DNA of 64,000 bases from Hymenobacter psychrotolerans DSM 18569 (GCF_900142395.1 NZ_FRAS01000002.1:248001-312000); one strand, 5' to 3'. Positions 43,458-52,428 are shown, numbered from the stretch's first letter. Notes: a model not told the origin generated them from the sequence alone. Made by a program: numbers and translations.

Positions 43458-44123
43458 ATGCCCGACTCATCCCGCGACATCATCCTGCGCCGTATCCGCG
43501 AATCGTTGCGGGAGCCGACGCCGCCCAAAGCCGCGCCTGACTTCACGGCGCCGCTGCACCCGGCCGCTACCGGCGACCTGGCCGTGGCGTTTGCCGAAAG
43601 CTTTGTGCGCGTAGGCGGGCAGCTGTATTTCTGCGAATCAGAGGAGCACTTCTACGACCAGCTGTTTGTCTATAAGAAGGAGAAGGAGCTGGAGCGGCTG
43701 TTTGTATGGGAGCCGGAACTGAAAAAGCTGCTGCATGCCGGCGGCATCGTATTTCAGCCCGACGAAACCGACTTCTTGGCCCACGCTGATGCCGGCCTGA
43801 CCAGCTGTGAGGCGCTGGTAGCCCGCACGGGCAGCGTGCTGGTAAGCGCGGCCAGCAGCAGCGGCCGGCGTTTGAGCATCTACCCCGACCAGCACCTCGT
43901 GTTTGCGCGCACCTCGCAGGTGGTGGCCGACATTGGTGATGCGCTGCGCCGCACGCAGGCCAAATACGGCGCCGACCATCTGCCGTCCATGATTTCGCTG
44001 ACTACCGGCCCCAGCCGCACGGCCGATATTGAAAAGACCCTCGTGCTCGGGGCCCACGGGCCGCGCGGCATTGCCCTGTTTTTGTTGGATGACGAAGCCG
44101 ACCCCGCCACCCCGCCTGCCTGA
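43458..44123 (+). CDS. LUD domain protein (LutC/YkgG family)
   Basis: This 221-aa protein has one LUD domain (about 80-215) with TSCEALVARTGSVLVSAASSSG and ISLTTGPSRTADIEKTLVLGAHGP, the motif block of the LutC/YkgG group. In lactate utilisation, LutC works with LutA and LutB, but those genes are absent here, and this orphan beside ftsH is of unknown function. It ends 35 bases inside the lpxH reading frame. Confidence 0.88.
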   Translation: MPDSSRDIILRRIRESLREPTPPKAAPDFTAPLHPAATGDLAVAFAESFVRVGGQLYFCESEEHFYDQLFVYKKEKELERLFVWEPELKKLLHAGGIVFQPDETDFLAHADAGLTSCEALVARTGSVLVSAASSSGRRLSIYPDQHLVFARTSQVVADIGDALRRTQAKYGADHLPSMISLTTGPSRTADIEKTLVLGAHGPRGIALFLLDDEADPATPPA

Positions 44124-44889
44124 TCTGGCGCTGCCGCCCGGCCGCCGCGTCTATTTTGCTTCCGATTTTCACCTCGGTGCCCCCGATGCTGCCCGCTCGC
44201 TGGAGCGGGAGCGCCGCATTGTGCGCTGGCTCGATGAAGCCGCCAAAGACGCTGCCGCCATCTACCTGCTCGGCGATATTTTCGATTTCTGGTTTGAGTA
44301 TAAGCACGCCATTCCGCGGGGCTTTATACGGCTGCAGGGCAAGCTGGCCGAGCTGACTGATGTGGGCATTCCCATCATTTTCTTCACCGGCAACCACGAC
44401 ATGTGGATGTTCGACTACTTCACGAAGGAGCTGGGCATCCCGATTCTGCGGCATCCGGTGAGCCAACTGATTGGCGGGCGCGAGTTCCATATCGGGCACG
44501 GCGACGGGCTGGGGCCGAAGGACTACACCTACAAGATGCTGAAGCGGGTGTTTGCCTCGTCGGTGTCGCAGTGGCTGTTTGCGCGGCTGCACCCCAACCT
44601 GGGCATCGGTATTGCCAACCGCTGGAGCCGCCACAGCCGCATTCAGAATGCCGAAGCCGATGCGAAATATTTCGGCGAGGACGAGTGGCTGCTGGTGTAC
44701 TGCCGGGAACTGGAGCAGCGTTTCCACCACGACTACTACATCTTCGGCCACCGCCACCTGCCGCTCGACGTAGAGGTAGCACCCGGCAGCCGCTACGTCA
44801 ACCTTGGCGAGTGGGTCAATTATTGCTCTTATGGCGTCTATGATGGCGAAATTCTGGCCTTGCGGCATTTCGAGCAGAAACACAGCTGA
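44089..44889 (+). CDS. lpxH: UDP-2,3-diacylglucosamine diphosphatase, LpxH-like
   Basis: This 266-aa calcineurin-like phosphoesterase would cleave UDP-2,3-diacylglucosamine to lipid X in lipid A synthesis at the inner membrane. All metal-binding motifs are visible: SDFHLGAPD, GDIFDFWFE, GNHDMW, HIGHGDGLG and IFGHRHLP. The chosen ATG lies inside the LUD gene, 35 bases before its stop, which leaves about 16 residues before the catalytic core, as in relatives. Substrate is inferred from the family. Confidence 0.9.
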   Translation: MTKPTPPPRLPDLALPPGRRVYFASDFHLGAPDAARSLERERRIVRWLDEAAKDAAAIYLLGDIFDFWFEYKHAIPRGFIRLQGKLAELTDVGIPIIFFTGNHDMWMFDYFTKELGIPILRHPVSQLIGGREFHIGHGDGLGPKDYTYKMLKRVFASSVSQWLFARLHPNLGIGIANRWSRHSRIQNAEADAKYFGEDEWLLVYCRELEQRFHHDYYIFGHRHLPLDVEVAPGSRYVNLGEWVNYCSYGVYDGEILALRHFEQKHS

Positions 44890-45817
44890 ACCTATACGGC
44901 TGGCCCGGCGCTGGTGGAGCCTTTTCTGGCTACTCGGCCTTTTGCCTTTTGCCAGTGCTTTTGCCCAAACGACGGTGCCTACGCCGGCCTCTGTGGTGCC
45001 GCCCGGCAAGCCGGCACCGGCCGCTGCCTCACCGGCGGTAGCTAAAGCCGATGAGCCCACGAATCCGGCCGGAGCCTGGCAGCTGGTGCGCACCATTGCG
45101 TTGCCGCAGCCGGGCGTAGCTTCGCTGGACCGCCGCGGCACGCTCTACGTAGCCGACTCGCGCGACAATATCCGCCAGTATGGGCCCGATGGGCAGGCGC
45201 TGAACACGTTTTCGCCGCCGCAGCCGGGCCATGTGGCGCAGCTGGAAGCCTGGAACACCACCAAAATCCTGGTTTTTTACGACGACCGGCAGCAGCTTCT
45301 GTTGCTCGATAGGTTTGCGGCGCCGCTGGGCCAGTTCAATCTGCTGGATCTGCTCGATGGCACGGCCCGCGCCGCTACCCTGGCCCCCGACGACCGGCTC
45401 TGGCTCCTGAACGAATCGGACCTGACCCTGCGCCAGTTCGATGCCAACGCCAAGACTTTCACGCATTCCACGCCGCTGGACCTGCTGATTGGCCGCTCCC
45501 GCCCCGATTTCCGGTTTCTGCGCGAGTACCAGAACAATCTGTACCTAGTAGACCGCGTAAATGGCATCTACGTGTTCGACAACCTGGGCAATTACCGCAA
45601 AAAGCTGCCTTTTGCGGGTCTGAATACCATCGGCTTCCGCGGCGACGAGTTGTATTTCCTGGCAGACGGGGCAATTCAGTTTTTCCAGCTCTACACCTTC
45701 AGCCAGCGGACACTGCCCCTGCCCCCCGCTATAGCCGCAGATGCGCGCCAGGTGCTTGTGGGGGAAGACTACGCGTATGTCTTCACAGCCGCCGGAGTTT
45801 CGGTCTACAGGATGTGA
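44843..45817 (+). CDS. Exported beta-propeller-like protein
   Basis: This product (324 aa from ATG 44843; other in-frame Met codons lie just upstream) has a hydrophobic export segment ending LLGLLPFASAFAQ, but it is preceded by an unusually long N-region. The mature part (about 75-324) repeats the pattern of NHL/6-bladed propellers, e.g. SLDRRGTLYVADSRDNIRQY and TLAPDDRLWLLNESDLTLRQF. Function is unknown. It overlaps lpxH by 47 bases, so the true start may be a non-ATG codon further in. The two are likely coupled. Confidence 0.75.
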   Translation: MAKFWPCGISSRNTAEPIRLARRWWSLFWLLGLLPFASAFAQTTVPTPASVVPPGKPAPAAASPAVAKADEPTNPAGAWQLVRTIALPQPGVASLDRRGTLYVADSRDNIRQYGPDGQALNTFSPPQPGHVAQLEAWNTTKILVFYDDRQQLLLLDRFAAPLGQFNLLDLLDGTARAATLAPDDRLWLLNESDLTLRQFDANAKTFTHSTPLDLLIGRSRPDFRFLREYQNNLYLVDRVNGIYVFDNLGNYRKKLPFAGLNTIGFRGDELYFLADGAIQFFQLYTFSQRTLPLPPAIAADARQVLVGEDYAYVFTAAGVSVYRM

Positions 45818-46047
45818 GCCGGCATGCATGCCGCGGGCAACCAGGCCCGTAGAAAAGCCTCTCGCTTCGCATTGGGAGCCGGCGGGAGCAGGTACTGCGT
45901 GGCTATGGCTAATTTGTACATCTCAGAGAGTCTGGTTTTCAGCCAGGCATGCTGCTGGTTGCAGGAAAAGGGCTTTTCGGCACAATACGCCATAATTTTT
46001 TAGCCTAGAATGTGCTAGTCCAGTCCGGCCGGATATTGGTTTTTGCC

Positions 46048-46055
46048 TAAATTTG
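46048..46055 (+). promoter_or_regulatory. Putative -7 element (TAAATTTG) upstream of the subtilase
   Basis: TAAATTTG matches TAnnTTTG and is 58 bases before the ATG at 46114. The nearest TTG (46036-46038) is too close, so the -33 part is not supported. Confidence 0.35.
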
Positions 46056-46113
46056 AAAAGGAGCCTGCTTCGCACTTCCGCCAGTAGCTCCCGGAGAAAT
46101 TAGCTTGTACTAT

Positions 46114-48744
46114 ATGACGTGTCGTGCTACGTATAGCTGGGTTGGAAGTGTAGTGGCCCTGATGTTGGCCGGGCCCGCGCTGGCGCAGCAGCTCCCCGCG
46201 GTTTCTGCCACCAAGCTGGCCCCACCATTGCAGGCAGCAGCCCTGTCGCGGGCAGTGCCGGTTAGGCAAGTGGTGCGGGTCCAGGCGCCTGATGTGGCGG
46301 CTTTCCGGCACTGGCTCCGGCGCGCGCTGCCGTCCGTCCGGGTGCAGGCGCAAGCTGGTCAGCCGCAACTCTTTCTTTTATCAGGTATACGCAGCGCGCA
46401 GCTTGAGCAGCTGCTGGCTTCCCCGCTGGTCACGTTCGTGGATGTGCCCGACCGCCCGGCTCATGATGAGCGGCAGCTAAACCAAGCCGACCTGAGCGTG
46501 AACAGCGTAACGCCGCTGCACCGCCGCTACCCCGGTCTGGCCGGGCAGGGCCTCACCGTGTCAGTGAAGGAAAACCCGCTCGACGCTACCGACATAGACT
46601 TCAGAGGCCGACTGGTAAACGTAGATCCGGCGGCCGTCACGGTTTCGTCGCACGCCACTACCATGGCCACTCTCATTGCCGGGGGCGGAAATTCCGCGCC
46701 GGCCGGCCGGGGTGTCGCCTGGCAGGCCAGCATTACATCTTCCAGCTACGCCCGCCTGCTGCCCGACGATGGGCCTGAGCTGCAGCAGCGGGCCGTGAGT
46801 GTGCAAAACCACTCTTATGGCACCGGTATCGAGAATTACTACGGTCTGGAAGCGCAGGCTTATGACGAGCAGGCCCGGCAGTATCCCACGCTGCTCCATG
46901 TGTTTTCGTCCGGCAATTCCGGCGCGCAGGCCAGTCCCGATGGCCTTTACCAAGGTTTGCCTAACGTGGCTAACCTGACGGGGCAGTTCAAAATGTCGAA
47001 AAACAGCCTGAGCGTGGGCGCCACCGATGCGCTGGGCCAGGTTGCGGCTATGAGTTCCCGGGGCCCCGCCCACGACGGCCGCGTGAAACCCGAGCTGGTT
47101 GCCTTCGGAGACGATGGCTCCTCCGACGCGGCGGCGCTGGTGTCGGGCATGAGCCTACTGGCGCAGCAGGCATACCGTGACCAGAATGCAGGCGCATTGC
47201 CGCCCTCAGCGCTGGTGAAAGCGGCCCTGATCAACAGCGCCGACGATGCCGGCCGGCCGGAAGTAGATTTTGTGTCGGGTTTCGGGCAGGCTGATGCGCT
47301 GGGCGCCGTGCGCACCATCCTGGAGCGCCGCTATTTTCAGGGCAGCGTAGGGCAGGGGCAGGCAACGCAGTTTGCGCTGGTGGTGCCGCCCGGCACGCAG
47401 CAGCTCAAGCTGACGCTGGCCTGGACCGACCCTGCCGCTGCGGCCAATGCCTCAGGCGCGTTGGTAAACGACCTGGACGTGCTGCTGACGAGCAACGGCA
47501 CCAGCTGGCAGCCCTGGACGCTGAGTGCCTATCCGCACCCCGATTCGCTGGCCCTGCCCGCGCGCCGTCGTCCCGACCACCTCAATAACGTAGAGCAGAT
47601 TACGCTAACTGCCCCGGCGCCCGGAACCTACCAGATAGCCGTGCGCGGCTATACTGTAGCTGCCGGCCCGCAGGCGTTTAATGTGGCGTATGAGTTGAAT
47701 ATAGGTTTTGAGTGGCTGACCCCCAACAAGCTCCGCAATGTGCGTTCCGGCACTACTACACAGGTGCGCTGGCAGTGGGCCGGGCCGGCGGCTACTGGTC
47801 GGCTGGAATACCGCCCGGTGGGCAGCGGCACTTGGCGCAGCATCAGTTCGGCTGCCGACTTATCCGCCCGCTCGTTTGCCTGGGCAGCTCCCGACACCAC
47901 AACACTGGCGCAGCTGCGGATGGTGACCAGCGCGGGTACAGTGGTGTCTGATACGTTTGCACTGGCCCGGCCTCTGTCAGTAAGTATCGGCTATACCTGC
48001 CCCGAAGAGGCGCTTATTTACTGGCCGCGGGTGCCGGGGGCGGCCCGGTACCAGCTCTACCAGCTGGGCCGCACGCATCTGGAGCCACTGCAGCTTACCT
48101 CCGATACCACCCATGTGCTTACCGGTGCCGCCCTGACGGGCACGCAGTATGCAGTAGCTCCGGTGTTTGCGGGAAAAGAAGCGGAGCGGAGCTCGTCTAT
48201 CAATCTCGCTACGGCCGGCTTCGACTGCTACATACGCTCGTTCGTGGCCCGGCAACCCGTGGCAGACACGGTGCAGCTGCAGGTAGAGCTGGGCAGCACC
48301 TTCCGGCTGCGGGCTCTCCGGCTGCAGCGGCTGGAGCAGGGCGCTTTCCGCACGGTGTTGGCTCAGAATACGGTTTCGCAGCTACAGCTCCTGCTTACAG
48401 ATGCTACTGCGCAGCCCGGCTACAACCAGTACAGACTGGAGCTGGAGGACACCAACGGCCGAATTTTCCATAGCCAGCTGGAAAGCGTATTTCAGGTCAG
48501 CCGCGCCGAGGTGCTGGTGTTTCCGGTGCCGGTGGCGGCCGGCATGCCGCTCAGCATCATCGGGCCGGCCGATACGGAGCTGCGCCTGCGTCTCTTCGAC
48601 ACGCTGGGCCGCCTGCTCCTCGAAACCACGACCACCGGCACCATCAACACGTTGCCTACTGCTGGCCTCCGGCCTGGTACCTATCTGCTGCGTATTGGCG
48701 CTGGCTCAGCCCCGGAGCTTACCCGCCGCATCGTGATACAGTAG
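46114..48744 (+). CDS. Divergent subtilisin-like serine protease with T9SS domain
   Basis: This 876-aa protein has a signal peptide (MTCRATYSWVGSVVALMLAG onward), a prodomain, and an S8 peptidase domain (about 140-410). It then has beta-sandwich regions and a C-terminal T9SS sorting domain (about 800-876, ending in LTRRIVIQ). The oxyanion Asn is in SSGNSG (Asn268), His180 in SHATTMATLIAG, and the nucleophile in DGSSDAAALVSG (Ser337). At the catalytic Asp position, VSVKENPLDATDIDFRGR aligns gaplessly with the usual V-x-V-x-D-T-G...DFRGR, giving Glu153 instead of Asp. It should be a cell-surface or secreted protease-like protein; activity is uncertain. The ATG at 46114 is preferred to a TTG at 46105. 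Confidence 0.88.
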   Translation: MTCRATYSWVGSVVALMLAGPALAQQLPAVSATKLAPPLQAAALSRAVPVRQVVRVQAPDVAAFRHWLRRALPSVRVQAQAGQPQLFLLSGIRSAQLEQLLASPLVTFVDVPDRPAHDERQLNQADLSVNSVTPLHRRYPGLAGQGLTVSVKENPLDATDIDFRGRLVNVDPAAVTVSSHATTMATLIAGGGNSAPAGRGVAWQASITSSSYARLLPDDGPELQQRAVSVQNHSYGTGIENYYGLEAQAYDEQARQYPTLLHVFSSGNSGAQASPDGLYQGLPNVANLTGQFKMSKNSLSVGATDALGQVAAMSSRGPAHDGRVKPELVAFGDDGSSDAAALVSGMSLLAQQAYRDQNAGALPPSALVKAALINSADDAGRPEVDFVSGFGQADALGAVRTILERRYFQGSVGQGQATQFALVVPPGTQQLKLTLAWTDPAAAANASGALVNDLDVLLTSNGTSWQPWTLSAYPHPDSLALPARRRPDHLNNVEQITLTAPAPGTYQIAVRGYTVAAGPQAFNVAYELNIGFEWLTPNKLRNVRSGTTTQVRWQWAGPAATGRLEYRPVGSGTWRSISSAADLSARSFAWAAPDTTTLAQLRMVTSAGTVVSDTFALARPLSVSIGYTCPEEALIYWPRVPGAARYQLYQLGRTHLEPLQLTSDTTHVLTGAALTGTQYAVAPVFAGKEAERSSSINLATAGFDCYIRSFVARQPVADTVQLQVELGSTFRLRALRLQRLEQGAFRTVLAQNTVSQLQLLLTDATAQPGYNQYRLELEDTNGRIFHSQLESVFQVSRAEVLVFPVPVAAGMPLSIIGPADTELRLRLFDTLGRLLLETTTTGTINTLPTAGLRPGTYLLRIGAGSAPELTRRIVIQ

Positions 48745-48940
48745 CCGCAGCGCCCGCAGTAGCAGGCCCTGCTATGCCTTGCAGCTTGAGCACTACAGGC
48801 TGCGGCAACCTTCTGCATATACTAGCGGTACGCTCTGCGCATTCTGCCGTGTTACTGGTCCTTCTGTCGTGGACAGATACGCTGAGTTGCAGATGAACTC
48901 CAAGCAGCAATTGCCTGGCTTATACGCCTATAACAAAAAA

Positions 48941-48974
48941 CAACCCCTCCGGCTCGTATGGGCCGGAGGGGTTG
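48941..48974. terminator. Intrinsic terminator between convergent genes
   Basis: CAACCCCTCCGGC and GCCGGAGGGGTTG form a perfect 13-bp stem, with an A run upstream that gives a T run on the minus strand. It lies between the subtilase and the metalloprotease gene. Confidence 0.8.
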
Positions 48975-48990
48975 TTGTATGAAGCGAATA

Positions 48991-49016
48991 GCTCCCGGCG
49001 GTTGTACACCGGGAGC
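48991..49016 (-). terminator. Second hairpin near the metalloprotease stop
   Basis: GCTCCCGG and CCGGGAGC pair around a 10-base loop, 10 bases past the stop on the minus strand. There is no T run of its own, so it may only protect or pause the transcript. Confidence 0.45.
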
Positions 49017-49026
49017 TACCTAAACG

Positions 49027-49836
49027 CTAGTACACGTAGTTAAGCGCGGTACGGTCGTTCGTGTTGAACGGACGGTTGGCGCCGCTGCCGATGCATGCCA
49101 GCATCCACGAGCTTGGGTCGGGGCCCGACGGTGTGCCGGGGATGAGGATAGCACCAACGGAGCTGGCACCTTCGTTCACGGCCGAGCCGCCGCAGCTATA
49201 CTGCCGGCCCATGTAGTCGGTGTGGCGGAACCCGATGCAGTGGCCCACTTCGTGCGCCAGTACAGTGGCTATGTACGTGCTGGCGTTGGCGGTGCCCAGT
49301 GCCGTAGAGTTTACCAGCACCTGGCTGTAGGGGTTGCCACCGGAGGGGAAGCCTGCGGAAGCCAGGTAACCGGCGCCCGAAGGAGCTTTGGTGAGCGTGA
49401 TGTTAGCCGAGGAGGTAGAAGCTACGCGGCTAAACGTAATGCGCAGGTTCTGCGCGTTGTAGCGCCGGATCAGCTCGTCGGTTGCCGTCACATAAGCCGA
49501 GGGCAGCGTAGAAGAAACCCGGATGGTGATGTTGCGGGGCAGACCGGTCACCAGGTTCGTGGTGCGGTACTGCTCGTCCTGGCCCACTCGCATCATGGTG
49601 TAGTCAGGCTTGCTGTTGAGCATCTCGTTGGTCAGCACTATGTCGCCTTCCACCAGATAGCCGTTCTCAACTTTCTGGGCGTCTTTGGCGCTAAAGCCAA
49701 GCGCGCTGATCTGACCGATGGTTTCTTCGGAAATTTCATTTTTTGCCACCACTTCCTGCTTTTTCTCGCAAGATGACAAAGACATGGCCGCGCCGACAAG
49801 CAGTGCTACTGGGGTGAATAAACGGGTTGCTTTCAT
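49027..49836 (-). CDS. M57-type HExxH metalloprotease lipoprotein
   Basis: This 269-aa protein has a lipoprotein signal ending AMSLSSCEKK and a metzincin-like zinc motif, LAHEVGHCIGFRHTDYM (HExxHxxGxxH), with a Met-turn region further on. It fits the dual-action HEIGH peptidase group (family M57) found in Bacteroidota. It should be a lipid-anchored protease facing the periplasm or the outside; the substrate is unknown. The start at MKATRLF gives the proper signal. It is transcribed alone, with hairpins beyond the stop. Confidence 0.88.
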   Translation of the reverse strand: MKATRLFTPVALLVGAAMSLSSCEKKQEVVAKNEISEETIGQISALGFSAKDAQKVENGYLVEGDIVLTNEMLNSKPDYTMMRVGQDEQYRTTNLVTGLPRNITIRVSSTLPSAYVTATDELIRRYNAQNLRITFSRVASTSSANITLTKAPSGAGYLASAGFPSGGNPYSQVLVNSTALGTANASTYIATVLAHEVGHCIGFRHTDYMGRQYSCGGSAVNEGASSVGAILIPGTPSGPDPSSWMLACIGSGANRPFNTNDRTALNYVY

Positions 49837-50227
49837 GGGGGAATTTTTGGTTGGTTTGGTTGTGGAAAGGATCAATTACGTCGAAAAACTAGGCATTTAT
49901 TAATGATATATCAATAAGTCAACAGTTTGATTGTCATAATTATATACGTTTTGACTTTTTACTGTTGAGTTCATATTCCCGTATTGAATCAGGAAAAAAG
50001 CCAATAGTGAAGGATTAATGAAGGTTTTCGTTAAATAGATAAAGTGAAATTTTCATACCAGGAATTTTCACTGGGTGCAGAGGCGGATAGCCACTGTCTA
50101 GTTGGTTTTAGCCGGCTGCTCCAGCCCGAAATAGCACAGAACTCTTCCGCCCCTGAATTCTGTATCTTTGTAGGAAACCGATTTTCAGCGGCCCTCAGCG
50201 CCGCTTCACGATATAGATACTTTAGTA
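49837..50227. other. AT-rich divergent intergenic region
   Basis: This 391-base region separates the metalloprotease gene (minus) and the RicT-like gene (plus). Its left half is clearly AT-rich and carries a perfect 10-bp palindrome (TGATATATCA, 49914-49923). On the plus side, TATCTTTG at 50163-50170 matches the -7 consensus, 57 bases before the GTG start. No further gene is visible. Confidence 0.5.
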
Positions 50228-51841
50228 GTGGCCTGTACTTCATGCTCCTCCGGCGGCGGCTGCTCTACCACAACTGCCACGGGCTGCGGCTCGAAAGGCA
50301 GCTGTAGCAGCGGCTGTACGCGTCTTAATGTATTCGACTGGCTCCAGGACCTGGATACGCCCAGTGACTTCAAAGGCTTTGATCTGGTAGAAATCCGCTT
50401 TAAAGGCGGCCGCAAGGACTTCTACCGCAACGCCAGCCACCTGCCCCTCACCACCGGCGACGCAGTGGTGATAGAAGCCGGCGGCAACGGCTGGCACCTG
50501 GGCCACGTCTCGCTCAAGGGCGAGCTGGTGCGCCTGCAGATGAAAAAGAAGAAAGTGCCTACCGACTCCAAGGATATTCGCAACATTCTGCGGATAGCTA
50601 CCGAGCAGGACGTAGAGCGCTGGAATGCCGTGCGCGACCTGGAAACGGGCACCATGTTCCGGGCCCGCACCGTGGTGGACGAGCTGCGCCTGAAAATGAA
50701 GCTCTCCGATGTGGAGTATCAGGCTGACCGCACTCGCGCCACGTTCTTTTACTCTGCCGAAGACCGGGTAGATTTCCGGGACCTGATCAAGCGCCTGGCC
50801 GACGAGTTTCGGGTGCGGGTGGAAATGCGCCAGATTTCGCTGCGCCACGAAGCCGGCCGTCTCGGCGGCATCGGGGTGTGCGGCCGGGAGCTGTGCTGCT
50901 CCACCTGGCTCACCGATTTCAAGAGCGTCAGCACTACGGCGGCCCGCTACCAGAATCTGAGCCTCAACCCGGCTAAGCTCTCGGGGCAGTGCGGGCGCCT
51001 GAAATGCTGCCTCAACTACGAGCTCGACACCTACCTCGACGCCCTCAAGGACATTCCGCAGGTACAGCGCCCGTTGCTCACGGAGAAGGGTGAGTATGTG
51101 CTGCAGAAAACCGACATCTTCCGGCGCAAAATGTGGTTTGCCATCCGGGGCGACAACAACTGGGTAGTGCTGACCACAGACCGGGTGCGCGAAGTGCAGG
51201 AGCTGAATAAGCGCGGGGAGAAAGTGGACACGCTGCTGGTAGCCGTGCGCGAAGAAGAAAAAGCGCCCGACGTAACGGCCATTGTGGAGGGCTCCCTCGA
51301 ACGCCTTGACGATAAAATCAAGGCTGGCAAGCGCGTGAAGCGCACCAAGAAAAAGGCCAAGCCGGAAGGCGCTACAGACGAGCGTGCATTGGCGCCGCGG
51401 GGAGGCGCTTCCGGGCGCCCAGCGGCCACGCGCGCAGCCGCCTCGGAGGCAGCACCAGATACACCCGCCGCGGCTCCGGAATCTGCCGCAAGTGGGGAGG
51501 AAGCACGCCGGCCACGTGGCGCCGCCGCTCGGCCCCTCAACCGCCGTAACAACCGCAACCGCTCCGGCAATGCTGCGGAAGGTGGCAGCCGAGCAGAAGG
51601 GGGCCGTGGCGAAGGCCGGCGCAGTGCTGCTGAGGGCAGCACCGAACCGCGCAGCGGCCGGACCGGCAACGAGCGGCGTGGTGCCCGGGGCAGTTCCGGC
51701 GCAGGCGAGGCAGGCAGCCGCCCGGCGTCTGAGGGCAGAGCCGAAAATACCCCGCGTGAGGGTGGCCGCAGCCGCCGTGGGGGCCGCCGGCCCGAAAGCG
51801 GGGCCGCTGGTGCCGCTCCTGCTGCTCCGTCTGCTTCCTGA
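50228..51841 (+). CDS. ricT: RicT/PSP1-family iron-sulfur regulatory protein
   Basis: This 537-aa protein uses a GTG start giving MACTSCSSGGGCST, a cysteine-rich opening characteristic of Bacteroidota members. The PSP1 domain (about 40-290) contains two Cys motifs, GIGVCGRELCCSTWL and LSGQCGRLKCCLNYELD, which in RicT of Bacillus take part in 4Fe-4S binding by a complex affecting RNA processing. After residue 370, a disordered tail of roughly 165 residues, rich in Ala, Arg, Gly and Glu, extends it well beyond the usual length. gldH follows 17 bases later and is likely co-transcribed. Confidence 0.9.
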   Translation: MACTSCSSGGGCSTTTATGCGSKGSCSSGCTRLNVFDWLQDLDTPSDFKGFDLVEIRFKGGRKDFYRNASHLPLTTGDAVVIEAGGNGWHLGHVSLKGELVRLQMKKKKVPTDSKDIRNILRIATEQDVERWNAVRDLETGTMFRARTVVDELRLKMKLSDVEYQADRTRATFFYSAEDRVDFRDLIKRLADEFRVRVEMRQISLRHEAGRLGGIGVCGRELCCSTWLTDFKSVSTTAARYQNLSLNPAKLSGQCGRLKCCLNYELDTYLDALKDIPQVQRPLLTEKGEYVLQKTDIFRRKMWFAIRGDNNWVVLTTDRVREVQELNKRGEKVDTLLVAVREEEKAPDVTAIVEGSLERLDDKIKAGKRVKRTKKKAKPEGATDERALAPRGGASGRPAATRAAASEAAPDTPAAAPESAASGEEARRPRGAAARPLNRRNNRNRSGNAAEGGSRAEGGRGEGRRSAAEGSTEPRSGRTGNERRGARGSSGAGEAGSRPASEGRAENTPREGGRSRRGGRRPESGAAGAAPAAPSAS

Positions 51842-51858
51842 TACTAGAGTTTTGTTGT

Positions 51859-52347
51859 ATGCTTAAGCTGTTTCGTTTGTTGCCGCTGCTGGCATTAGCC
51901 GCCGGACTTACCGCCTGCGACGAAGGCCAGATCTACGAGAAAAATGTGGATTTCGAGGGCTACACTTGGTCGGTGCGCCAGAAGCCTGCTTTCACCTTCG
52001 ATATTGCCGATACCACGCAGCGCTACGATGTGTACTTCAACGTGCGCAATGCCTCTGCCTATGGCTACTACAATCTGTACCTGAAGCACACGCTGACCGA
52101 CCCGGCCGGCAAGCCGGTTTCGCAGCTGCTGCACCAGATGTTGCTGATGGACCCGCAAACCGGCGAGCCCCGCGGCAGTGGCACCGGCGACATCTACGAC
52201 CATCAGTTTTTAGCCCTGCCCAATCAGAAGTTCCGGCACGCCGGCACCTACACGATAGTGCTGGAGCAGTATATGCGCCAAAACCAGCTGCCGGGCCTGA
52301 TGGCCGTGGGCGTGCGCGTGGCTCAGGCCGCGCCCGCCAAGCCCTAG
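51859..52347 (+). CDS. gldH: Gliding motility lipoprotein GldH
   Basis: This 162-aa protein has a lipoprotein signal (LAAGLTACDEGQIY) and the GldH pattern of aromatic and acidic residues (VDFEGYTWSVRQKPAFTFDI, YDVYFNVRNASAYGYYNLYL, GSGTGDIYDHQF). GldH is one of the Gld lipoproteins needed for surface gliding in Flavobacterium. The ricT-gldH neighbourhood is one I recall as conserved in Bacteroidota. A terminator follows. Confidence 0.92.
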   Translation: MLKLFRLLPLLALAAGLTACDEGQIYEKNVDFEGYTWSVRQKPAFTFDIADTTQRYDVYFNVRNASAYGYYNLYLKHTLTDPAGKPVSQLLHQMLLMDPQTGEPRGSGTGDIYDHQFLALPNQKFRHAGTYTIVLEQYMRQNQLPGLMAVGVRVAQAAPAKP

Positions 52348-52371
52348 CCCGCCTGGCTTGTCAGGCAACAG

Positions 52372-52406
52372 AAAGCCCCTCTGGCAGCAGTGCCGGAGGG
52401 GCTTTT
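52372..52406 (+). terminator. Intrinsic terminator after gldH
   Basis: AAAGCCCCTCTGGCA and TGCCGGAGGGGCTTT pair with one wobble around GCAG, between the convergent gldH and cold-shock genes. Confidence 0.8.
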
Positions 52407-52428
52407 GTATACGTGGGCGTAGGGTTAG

